A DNA stretch of 64,000 bases from Cyprinodon diabolis. Its lineage: Eukaryota; Chordata; Actinopteri; Cyprinodontiformes; Cyprinodontidae. The stretch spans positions 28,730,501-28,794,500 of the forward strand of contig CM060070.1 of assembly GCA_030533445.1 (NCBI GenBank). The letters are read 5' to 3'. The position numbers and the translations under genes are program-made. Below, one piece after another: positions 55,583 to 64,000 of the stretch. The notes below the pieces were generated by a model. That model had not been told where the DNA came from and searched no databases. It worked only from the letters and a program-made list of their open reading frames with translations. Within the stretch, counting starts at the first letter, position 1. Each line of letters begins with the position of its first letter.

Positions 55583-58140
55583 AAATTTTGTTTTTTTTTA
55601 TTGCCGTTATCATATGATTATTTAATCAGTAATTAGGGAGAATATTGCGTTTTTGAAGAGATGATCTGAGTCAAAGGGAAGTTTTAAGCCTTGAAAGTAC
55701 ACAGGCTGTCTGCCTCATGGACTAAGACTGGTAGTTTGTTCAACAGGATAGGAGCCTGATAACTAAAAGATCTGCTTCCCATTCTGCTTTTAGAAATTCT
55801 AGGAACCACTAGTAAACCTGCAGATTGAGAGCGAAGTGCTCTGTTAGGAACATAAGGAACAATCAGATCTCTGATATAAGATGGAGCTTTGCCATTTAAG
55901 GATTTGGGTGGGGGATTTTAAATTCTATTCTAGAATTAACAGAAATCCTATGAAGAGAAGCCAGGAAAGGAGAGAAAGGATCTCTTTTAATTTTCATCAG
56001 AACTCTGGCTGCAGCATTTTGGATCAGCTGAATATTTTTAACTACAATTCCTGATAGCAAAGAATTACAATAGCCCAGCCTTGAAGTAACAAATGCATGG
56101 ACTAGTTTCTAAGCATCACTCCTGGATAGGATATTTCTAATTTTTGTAAAATTCCAGACGACAGAAGGAAATTCTAGAAACATCTTTGATATGGGATCTA
56201 AATGACAGATCCTGAACAAAAATTACTCCAAGATTTTTTACTTTAATATCCAAGATCAATTTAATCTGAAGACTACAACTTCTGTTTTCTGTTCAGGAGC
56301 AGAAAGTTAAGAGTCATCCAGGTTTTTATGTCTTCAAGACCTGCCTGTAATCTATGTAATGGGTTAGCTTCATCTGGATTTATAGAAAAAAGACATAGCT
56401 GAGTATCATCAGCATAACAGTGGAAATTAATCCCATGCTGTCTAATAATTCTACCAACTGGAAGCATATATAGTAAAGAGAACACTGATCTGTGTTACAC
56501 ACAGGTAACCCTGGAAGGTTACTAAAATCGAGTTAAAATCATTGTGTTCCTCTACTAGTTAAAAGCCTTAAAGGTATTTTGGAGGATTTTCCCAAATTTT
56601 TGGAAAGACCCGCCCACACCACTTAAAAAAAAGAAAAAGCACAATGGCAACCCTCTACCTGCTCGCAAGAGGAAATGCCTATTAAACGCCTGCGAGAGCG
56701 TGCACAAGCCCATTTCTCCTCTTGCATGCTCTGTTTAAAAGTAGCTGTTTGCATTGATCATACAAGCTTACTTTCCAAGAGAAGATTTAAAAACTTTTTC
56801 ATTATGTCAGACTCACCACCGGTAAGTGAAAATGGGATGAGCACGTAGGACGGCCTTACCTAAACATATCACCAGAATGATTGACAATTGGGCAGACCAT
56901 TTATTTTGATGATCCACCCAGAAAAAAAAACATCTTCCACTATAACTTAAAATGGTAAATGGCATGTACTTAAATAGCGCCTTTATTCAAGTTAGGAGAC
57001 TTGACCAAAGCACTTTACACTACATTCATTCACCCATTCACGCACACACTCACACACTGATGGTGGCAAGCTACATTTTAGCCACAGCTGCCCTGGGGCT
57101 CACTGACAGAAGCGGCGCTCCCGTACACTGGCGCCACCGGGCCCTCTGACCACCATCAGTAGACAATGCAGGTGAAGTGTCTTGCCCAAGGACACAACGA
57201 CAATGAAAGTCGGAGTTGGGGCTTGAACCGTCAACCCTTCGATTTCAGGACAAACTCCTACATCTAACGCCACTGTCTAATGTTAAACATAAATTCAGAA
57301 TTTAATCTTACAGTAATTTAGGAAATTACAGCCTTTATTTTGAGTATATTTATACAAATCTTTTTATGCTGTGAAGGATGGCAGTTAGTCCTTCCTATAT
57401 TTGACAAGAGGCTTCTGGGAGTTTAAGAATATCATGACTATTTAAATAATTTTTTATTACAGAACCCACTGGAACATTTGTTGCTAAAAATTCTCTTTAA
57501 AGCCGCATTCTCACAGTGCGACTGTCTTCCGTTGTGGATGTTATCTTTCACAGAGAGGGATGATAAATGGCTGTGAGTTTGAGTGGTGATCTAACAGTGA
57601 GACAGATGCACCATCTGCAAGCAGTGTTTGATATATTTCAGGTGAAACCTTGTATTATGTGGATGCAGCCAATGTCTCATTCCTTCCCTCTTTCTGCTGC
57701 TGTCACCTTTTTCTTTTCAAACCTGTCCCTCGTTTGACAACTCTCTCATTCATAAGTCCATTTACATCAATGTTTATATATGGATGGGCTGATGTCAGCT
57801 AGAATTGTGAGGCACGTGTGCTGCATCGTCAGTCATGCATATTTGCATCTTCCATCTTGCAGTGTGACAAGAGTTATCACATTCTCAGTTTGTGATATGC
57901 CAAAAAAATGTATTTGTTTTTAGTGGTTGAATGTACCTACACTTTTTCCATTATGAGGCTGGAATACCGCAATAAAAACATCAACAACTTCTATTGACAT
58001 TTAGACTTTAAATTCATTTGTTTTGTTCCTCAGAAACTAATTAAGAAACTGTGTTTTTAAACAGGTTTATCTCCAAAAAAGTGTTTTACCACTTGACCAT
58101 GGAGAAGCCTGTAATCTACGATGGAAGTGATGGACCTTGA
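37835..58140 (+). CDS. fyco1: FYVE and coiled-coil domain-containing protein 1
   Basis: Seventeen exons keep frame: 37835-37883, 38248-38354, 38511-38636, 38816-38922, 40639-40782, 41038-41131, 41230-43725, 45749-45841, 46451-46569, 46640-46807, 48116-48268, 48376-48605, 49884-50037, 54234-54320, 54416-54626, 55239-55348 and 58065-58140, giving 1507 residues (human protein about 1478). Exons 1-5 encode the RUN domain ([40 protein letters not shown]). Exon 7, 2496 bp, encodes a long coiled coil. Exons 11-12 encode the FYVE zinc finger ([22 protein letters not shown]) that binds PI3P. Exon 13 holds the LC3-interacting motif YDII at about residue 1308. Exons 15-17 form the C-terminal GOLD domain. 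FYCO1 links Rab7- and LC3-positive vesicles to kinesin for plus-end microtubule transport; human loss causes cataract. The acceptor of exon 7 may lie 3 nt earlier. Confidence 0.95.
38996..39373. mobile_element. hAT MITE in FYCO1 intron 4
   Basis: Ends TAGGGCTG and GCAGCTCTA, flanked by ATGTGCAT (38988-38995) and ATGTACAT (39374-39381), an 8-bp duplication with one mismatch. It is 378 bp long with no coding content. The termini resemble those of the MITE at 414-786. Confidence 0.7.
39858..40071. mobile_element. Short hairpin hAT MITE in FYCO1 intron 4
   Basis: The two halves are reverse complements over roughly 90 bp each, with ends CACAGGTGTCAAACT and CAGGGGTGTCAAACT (the latter on the opposite strand). 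A perfect 8-bp duplication, ATCTAGGA, flanks it at 39850-39857 and 40072-40079. This matches a widespread fish hAT family; as RNA it would fold into a near-complete hairpin. Confidence 0.85.
43726..45748 (+). other. FYCO1 intron 7, nothing further identified
   Basis: Two kilobases of AT-rich intron after the giant coiled-coil exon. No repeat ends, RNA gene or extra exon could be supported. Confidence 0.5.
46808..48115 (+). other. FYCO1 intron 10, nothing further identified
   Basis: AT-rich intron between the end of the coiled coil and the first FYVE exon. No convincing feature beyond the splice sites. Confidence 0.5.
48606..49883 (+). other. FYCO1 intron 12, nothing further identified
   Basis: AT-rich intron with A and T runs. 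No additional exon or recognisable element. Confidence 0.5.
50284..50385 (-). mobile_element. LINE 3' tail fragment
   Basis: On the minus strand, GGTCTCCCTCGAAAAAGAGA is followed by TCAAGGGACTTCCTGGTAAA and a ATAAAGGTTAAATAAATA tail. This is a typical 3' end of fish Rex/Babar-like LINEs. It lies in FYCO1 intron 13. Confidence 0.6.
51358..52004. mobile_element. Fold-back element with internal CGAAGTAGTATTTCGTG repeats, 647 bp
   Basis: Inverted ends CGGAGCCCCTCTGATGACAT are bounded by TA on each side (51356-51357, 52005-52006). Each arm holds several copies of a roughly 21-bp unit built from CACGAAGTAGTATTTCGTG, alternating GTGCGCAC and GTGGCCAC spacers. A second palindrome at about 51594-51656 (GGTAAGCAAATCGAGCGCGC and its inverse) sits in the middle. 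There is no transposase. It lies in FYCO1 intron 13. Confidence 0.8.
52010..54233 (+). other. Remainder of FYCO1 intron 13
   Basis: No further repeat borders or exon-like segments were recognised. Short frames near 52194-52942 have no splice support or known motif. Confidence 0.5.
55531..55579. repeat. (GT)n(AT)n compound microsatellite
   Basis: About eight GT units followed by about sixteen AT units in FYCO1 intron 16, adjoining a LINE fragment. Confidence 0.9.
55650..56512 (-). mobile_element. LINE fragment with reverse-transcriptase YADD motif
   Basis: The minus strand encodes [14 protein letters not shown], with the catalytic YADD at about 56416-56405, then [20 protein letters not shown]. 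Degraded C-terminal coding continues down to about 55680, recognisable by a conserved CAAAATGCTGCAGCCAGAGT stretch (minus strand). The 5' part is missing and frames are broken, so the copy is dead. It lies in FYCO1 intron 16, antisense to the gene. Confidence 0.75.
56568..56950. mobile_element. Family X MITE, uninterrupted copy
   Basis: TTAA at both ends (56568-56571, 56947-56950). The left end AGGTATTTTGGAGGATTTTC partly mirrors the right end. This is the reference copy showing that the elements at 10768-11312 and 11365-12275 are insertions into another copy of the family. Confidence 0.7.
56953..57240 (+). repeat. Interspersed repeat, copy 2
   Basis: Reads AAATGGCATGTACTTAAATA, then CTTGACCAAAGCACTTTACA, CACCCATTCACGC, CTGATGGTGGCAAGC and TGTCTTGCCCAAGG. 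It is the opposite-strand counterpart of 32040-32330. It lies directly after the family X MITE. Confidence 0.65.
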
Positions 58141-59410
58141 AGCTTTGTGGTACTGACTGCTTGTCGTCTCTGCAACGGCTGGAGGGAAACTGACAAGATA
58201 TCAATGCAGTGACTTTATTGGGTTTCTTTTTATATTTTAAACCAAGTATTTTCTTAAATTTTAATCACTTAATTTTTTTCAGTTTAAGTTTTAAAGGTGT
58301 GGTTAGTAAGTGAGGGGGCAATATAAGGTTGAAGGAAATCTTTATACCTATTTTAGCATGTGTTAGTGTTCATTTTATCACCAAGTAACATATATATAGT
58401 TTAGTTTGTTGTTGCTGTATTTTGTTTTCTGTTTAGTTTCAGTGGTCTTTTCATATTTCCAACACTAGAAATGTAAAGAACAGTCTAAAGAAAGGCACAG
58501 GTTTTAACACATTGTTTTGCAGTAAATGGGTGTTTTTGGAGGATTTAACCTTTTCAATCAAATTGCACAAAAAAAGCACATGTAATTGGTAGTTTGGATG
58601 TTATATTTGCACTCTATTATTGTAGGAAGAGAGGGATGGGAATTTGGAAGAATCAAAGTTTTTGCTTCATAAAAAAAAAAAAAAAAAAACACAAAGCTAG
58701 CAGTCTTTTAAGGATTTTTTTCCCCTGGAAATCTGGTGTTTTCATGTCCTGGCTCCATTGATTTAAAAAAACAGGATATCTTTTTTTATGCAAAGCCATT
58801 TTAAACAGCTGTGTCTATCCAGTTTATAGGGCCTCATAAATGGCTGTACTTCCACAAGCTGATTTTATGGGTCATTAAAGTGACTTGCATTGGTCAGCTA
58901 AAAAGCTCCTGTACCTCCTAAGTGCCCTTTTCATTCGCACTGCCAGAGATATGAGTTTTTAATGTTTTTAAATTGTGGCCCTTGATATTAATTACTGCCA
59001 CTCTGTGAAAACTTCCATTTTGTATACACTTTATATATTTACCTCATCTCCTGTTTTTGTCAGGTTTTTTTTTTCCATCCTAACAATTTAATGATTTGTT
59101 TGAGTAAGCCTCTAAAGAAAACAATCATTTTTATACACCAACCAAGTTTATAAAGGGCTGTTTTTTGTTTAACTGGTGCAAATTCTATGCAAAGCCTCAA
59201 TTTTCCTAAAGGGCTTTTTTTAATTGTCACAAATGTTAAATGTCTTCAGATGTTTTCTTCCTTGTTAACTTGCACAGATGAATTTTTCTATTTTTTTTGT
59301 GAGGTTTTTAAAGAAATTAATGCTGCTTAAATCATTGTTACAGCCATTAAAAGATGGGAAAACAGCCATTGTGAAATGTGAGAAATAAAATGTGCAAATG
59401 ATTAGTGTCC
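58141..59410 (+). other. FYCO1 3' UTR
   Basis: Follows the TGA at 58138-58140. The AATAAA at 59384-59389 in GAGAAATAAAATGTG is a strong candidate polyadenylation signal. The UTR would be about 1.25 kb and is AT-rich, with several ATTTA-like motifs. Confidence 0.6.
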
Positions 59411-61500
59411 TGTGCCTTTAATAATTAAATAATTATGGTATCTCTAATAGGGATCCATCTGTTTTGATATGTAAATGTTTTTGCCAAATAATGAAGTAAA
59501 AAAGCTATTTAAAAATATACTATTTTCAAGCAATTCCTACTGGTGGACCTTTTTTTTTTCCCCTTTACACTAATGAACAGAAGAAGTTCTTGGGTGTTAC
59601 ATAATTAGGATTTTATAAGATGCCTCTGAATAAAATTCATTGCAGCCAAGTGCTTCCAGAGGCAACCCATTATGGCCATATATGGGCATACATGTAATAT
59701 CGGGAAAAAAAACTTCTTTAAAGGTTATAGAGCAAATTATATAAAAACCAAGGAACATAATGGAGCTTAGGAGGAAAAGTTGGGAAAAGCTAAAGAAAAA
59801 GAATATAAAGCTATAACCCAAGCATTAAATCTTTCAGAGTTAAAGATTATGAAACTCCAAACTTTCAAATTTTAGGTGGCAGAACTTTTTACAAAAGGTG
59901 TACAGTACATCACTGCTGATCAGCACCTGTACGATCTTTACATTTTAAATGATTTGATGATCTATTGTAAGTGGCTTTAAAATTCATAACATCCATTTCC
60001 TATTTGTCCACTTCAGCATCATCAAATGGCTGGTGGTAGCAGCTGTAAAAATTAAATTTTTGACTTCATTTCTTTTACATTAGCTCCTTTGGTATTATAA
60101 ATTGACTCCCATTTATTTAGCAGGTTTTGCCACTTTGCACACTTCAAAAAAAGTACTTTATGACATGATACTACGTGTTACAAGACTGTAACTTCATCAA
60201 GGACACCTTAAACCCCCATCATGGTGGCATCCAGCACAGGTCCAGCAGGTTCTGCAACAGATTTTTTCCTCGCTTCTATAAGACTGTTGAACTGTTGAAA
60301 GTAATCCAGACACAAATCAAGACACTGTAAACATAATTGCACTACATGGATCTTTTTTTTTTTTTCCAAATCCCTTTAAATAGAACTCAACTCAATCATT
60401 CTACAACATTTTGCACCATAATGGAAATGTTCATATCACTGTTGTAAGCTGCTCATTCACAGTCGAAAAGCTGTATGCATTGAAATTTCGTTTTATATTA
60501 ACTCTGTGTATACAAAACGACAAAGTTTGTCTAAATCTAAGTTATGATATACCTTTTTTAGCTCTGGAGGGCTAAATGATAGGCCCCGAGTTTATTCTGA
60601 TTAAAAAAAAGAAAACCCATTACATTCTTTTTAACCTTTTTAATTTTTTCATAAAAAATATGTGATCAATTAAATATAGTTAGAAGGAAACATTCAACAA
60701 AGATTAGGTTTATGATCAATCTTTCTGATTAATATCGCATTCTGATATTTTAATGTTGTGTAGCATACTGTCTGGTAATGTTATCAGTCACTTGGATCAT
60801 AGTTATGCAAAGAAGTATAGCTAGTAAGGGCACCCAACATGTTGAAAATAATTAATGGAACTAAATGCCAAGCGATGGGGAAGAAAACCACACTGAGGTG
60901 GAGGTTATCCTTCCAGCATTGCAGCTCCTGGTCATTCAACTAAATAGATGCAGTCCACAGACTGTGGGGAAAAAACAAAACTTTTCAATAATTTGCAACT
61001 GAAGTTTATAAAGGTAAGTTATATATAGATGTTAGATTAGTATGTGTGTAATAAACAATGTAATAAATGTCCCCTTTTAGCTCCCCTCCCTGTAATGGCA
61101 ATAAAATGTGGTTCTGCTATTCACCCAAGGTGCTGAATACAAATGCATGCCACACTTTTCACTTTTAAAATGGAATAAACAGAAACAAAAAGTATTTAAT
61201 TCATTCCACTAATACTCTATTTGCATGGTAAAAAAAAATTGAAATCTGTGTATAGAATGTATAGAACTTGGAAAGTTGTATTTAAATGGAAGTCTGGCGA
61301 CACAACGTGGCTAAGTATGACATACTTCAAAATAAAATACTGCATTATGCTTATAGTGATCAACATATGATCTAATACTGGTTACATATCACTAAGGCAG
61401 AAATGAAGGCGTTTTAAAGCTGGCAGGGTGTTAAATGAGTCATCCGTCTACATAACACCTCGAGCTTTGTGCTTGATGCTTTTATTTTGAAAATAACCCA
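59411..61500. other. Intergenic, includes a LINE 3' fragment at about 60150-60540
   Basis: Mostly AT-rich. At about 60150-60540 a plus-strand segment resembles the 3' end of the 32331-33885 LINE: CCCCCATCATGGTGG, GGTTCTGCAACAGATT, ACTGTTGAACTG and a final ACAAAGTTTGTCTAAATC tail. Nothing else is recognised. Confidence 0.5.
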
Positions 61501-61591
61501 AATTTCACCTGAAGGGAGCGCAGCTCAGCTCAGCATCCCATCCTGCTGGAGCGGCTTTCAGGAAAGCGCAGTGACAGAGGGAGCCGACAGG

Positions 61592-61645
61592 ATGCTCCAT
61601 CTCCACACCACAGGGATCTTTCTTTTTCTGTGTCTCACTCGAACG
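61592..61645 (+). CDS. Probable first coding exon of a secreted or membrane protein (partial)
   Basis: ATG at 61592 encodes MLHLHTTGIFLFLCLTRT, a short hydrophobic stretch like a signal peptide core, and is followed by the donor GTGAGT at 61646. Upstream, 61510-61591, is GC-richer than its surroundings, as expected for a 5' UTR. The exon ends in phase 0. Later exons were not found before the window end, so the gene is unidentified. A chance frame cannot be excluded. Confidence 0.4.
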
Positions 61646-62181
61646 GTGAGTTTAATTGCAGTTTTTTATTTTTATTTTATTTTTTTTTAATAGATCAGAC
61701 TATTTGAAAGCAACTTTGTGTTCTTCTAAGCTGTTATTCTTGTCTATATAGGATAAATAATGTCCTATTTACATGCAGGTTATGCTCTCATTATAAGCAT
61801 ATATGGACCTATGCATGCGATAACGTGTCTCTGTCTTATTTGGTGCATACATATTACCCTTGTATAAGGAATTACAAACATGGTTAAAATTCATTTACAG
61901 TTTTCCAAAACTTATTATAAAGATGAAACCTTCAAACAAGTAAAAAAATGCACATAAAATCAAAACCTCTCCTAGTTATTTTAACAGATGTGCATGCATT
62001 TTTTTAGACTTCTATATCCCTTTCCCCCCACTATTTAAAAGCTTGATATAAAGCCAACAAAACTGGAAGGTTGATTGAGGAATGAACCATCTTAACATCA
62101 GAAACCTCTTTATGGGGGCTCAGATTTTTTCTTTGTGCGCCTGAGCCATATGTTTTATGACATATGGTCAAGATGCAGGCT

Positions 62182-62322
62182 TGCATGAAAAATCTAATTA
62201 GGACATTTTGAATCAGGTGTTGTCATCTCATGCTTCAGCTGTGAACCACATCAGCTTTACTGGTTTGATTTTTTTTTTCTTGCCTAGACTCATTGTTTTG
62301 TTGAAGAAAACCTGTCATAATC
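62182..62322. repeat. 140-bp direct repeat, copy 1 (copy 2 at 63861-64000)
   Basis: From TGCATGAAAAATCTAATTAG to AACCTGTCATAATC the two copies differ by one substitution and one base in a T run. Copy 2 runs into the window end, so the repeat unit may be longer. The distance between starts is 1679 bp. Confidence 0.9.
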
Positions 62323-62885
62323 CCAAAGTTTTTGAGTTCAGTTTTTCTTTGTGTGTATTTTGACTCCTTCTTTTAAGTCTTTTTTCTTAAGGTTATGTTC
62401 CAGTGTGTGACATCATATTTGTTCCCAATTTTGAAGATATTTCGCTTCCCATCCAGGAAGCTTTGCCTCTATGCAATCAGCTTGATTCTGCCCACCTGTG
62501 ACACAAATTATTTTGTCCACATAGTGCTACTGTTTCTTTACTCCCTTCTCTCCCATGTTTTTTAGTCTCATAGTATATTCGTGTTTTTGTCTAAAAGTGA
62601 GTCCATCCTCTCTGGTTCACCATACCTGATGTAATGAAATTCTAACTAAAAGGCTTCTGCAGAACTTCACAATGACCTTACAGTAAAACGCAAGGTGAAG
62701 GTCAGCTGGGCTCATTTAGATCGATATAAGTTCTTAAACTGAATTAAGTTTTAAAATTTTATTTTTGAAATATACTCAACAGCATAATCTGATCTTAATC
62801 TCCCTCTATAATTATATGGCATTGGTGGGAAATGGTGTGAATTGCTTTGATTAAGAAGGGAATCTGCACTTAATTCTATTTACAA

Positions 62886-62916
<31 letters not shown>

Positions 62917-62920
62917 GTCT
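62886..62920. repeat. (TGTC)n microsatellite
   Basis: About seven TGTC units followed by CTCTCTGTCT. Simple repeat just before the solo LTR. Confidence 0.9.
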
Positions 62921-62983
62921 GATCTATCAAGACTGAAGGTATGAAGGTATAAATAGGTCATATAAGCAACTTCAGACTAAAAA

Positions 62984-63695
62984 TGTCATGATGGGTTTTA
63001 GTTCCTTAGCCCACATGCAGAACACAACGGAGGTTGGGTAAAAGGTTTAACAGAGTTGATTGAATGTGCAATAATACAAGTTAAGTACAGGATCTTGAAC
63101 TGCTCCGGGCTGGTTCACTGAAGTCTACAGAGATGATAGTTTGATTAGAAAGGCAGGCAGATGAGCATGAGTCCTTAGATAATTCAGAATTCTACCTTGA
63201 CTGAATCCGGGCTTCTCTTTGAGAGAGGAGGAACCGTTGGGTCCAAAGACTGTTTGTTCAGCAGAGTACACGAGCAGCTGCAGCGTCTAGCTTCTCACTT
63301 TGAATGGCAGACCTTGATTAGAGTTTCAGCTCTTCACTAAGAGCAGCAGGAGAATCCACATAGGAATCTTCAGGTTTGGCTCACCAGGGCAGATTGGCAG
63401 GTTAAGCTCATCCAGAGCTTCAGGCTAGAGACAGGTTTCCTGAGAGACAAAAACAGAAGAGAGTTAGAATCTGATCTCTCTCCAGAGATAACTAAGATTC
63501 TCTTCAGTTTCAAGGCTCAGGTCGCTAACCAAACTAAGGTCAACACTGCGGCGTCGAAGCAAGGTCTGGCAGCTGGTTATAAAGGGCAGGTCTCCTGATG
63601 AGTAGATGCGTCTCAGGTGTGCTGGAAGACTCCAGCTCCAGGAGACCCACGGCGCACTCTGCTGGAGGAAGGTGGTACAGCTCCAGATCCCAACA
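62984..63695 (-). mobile_element. Solo LTR, about 712 bp, minus orientation
   Basis: On the minus strand it starts TGTTGGGATCTGGAG and ends CATCATGACA, matching the LTR at 23949-24580 at both ends and in the CAGCAGAG...GTGGGTCTCC core. AAAAA flanks both sides (62979-62983, 63696-63700), which may be a 5-bp duplication or A-rich chance. No internal retroelement sequence adjoins it. Confidence 0.7.
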
Positions 63696-63860
63696 AAAAA
63701 GACTGCAAGATGCTGAAAAAATGTCTCCACCCCGTTAAAATGAAACCATTAGACCTACAAAATGGATTTTTCCCCCCTCTGTTTGTGTGGCATAGTCCTT
63801 GTCAAAGCTCGGATTTTGTTCCTTGAGATACTGGGTGGGTGTGTTGAAACAAACTGTAAA

Positions 63861-64000
63861 TGCATGAAAAATATAATTAGGACATTTTGAATCAGGTGTT
63901 GTCATCTCATGCTTCAGCTGTGAACCACATCAGCTTTACTGGTTTGATTTTTTTTTCTTGCCTAGACTCATTGTTTTGTTGAAGAAAACCTGTCATAATC
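63861..64000. repeat. 140-bp direct repeat, copy 2, reaching the window end
   Basis: Near-identical to 62182-62322. The match does not end within the window. Confidence 0.9.

Overview
The window reads as teleost fish nuclear DNA. Genes are split by GT-AG introns, intergenic DNA is AT-rich and full of DNA transposons, MITEs, LINE remnants and solo LTRs of fish type, and an XCR1-like chemokine receptor lies next to FYCO1, a pairing also found on human chromosome 3p21. The species cannot be named from sequence alone. Exon models were built by hand from reading frames, splice-site dinucleotides and phase matching.

Layout. (1) 1-6283, minus strand: 5' part of an unrecognised acidic-protein gene whose exons are all phase 1-1; one exon pair sits in a locally duplicated segment. 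(2) 6284-7166: short divergent promoter region. (3) 7167-13924, plus: an eight-exon torsin-1A-interacting protein (LAP1/LULL1 family) gene with a complete torsin-activating domain; intron 4 carries a MITE that was hit by two further transposons. (4) 14.9-18.6 kb: repeat-rich intergenic DNA. (5) 18663-24989, minus: a gene for a Reeler-domain protein with a 51-bp VNTR mucin stalk and several membrane segments. (6) 25.0-29.1 kb: intergenic, with a nested transposon cluster at 27.3-28.7 kb. (7) 29139-30185, minus: XCR1-like receptor. (8) 32.0-35.4 kb: LINE remnant and an intact Tc1/mariner element. (9) 37835-58140, plus: complete 17-exon FYCO1 (1507 codons) with RUN, coiled coil, FYVE, LC3-interacting motif and GOLD domain. 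(10) 59.4-64 kb: intergenic repeats, the probable signal-peptide exon of another plus-strand gene (61592), a solo LTR and a near-perfect 140-bp direct repeat.

The genes do not form one pathway. Known roles are nuclear-envelope/ER torsin activation (TOR1AIP), leukocyte chemoattraction (XCR1) and LC3/Rab7/PI3P-linked vesicle transport (FYCO1). The least familiar items are the Reeler-mucin membrane protein and the exon-duplicating acidic gene. The most instructive DNA-level structures are the nested, target-site-dated transposons and two large fold-back elements.
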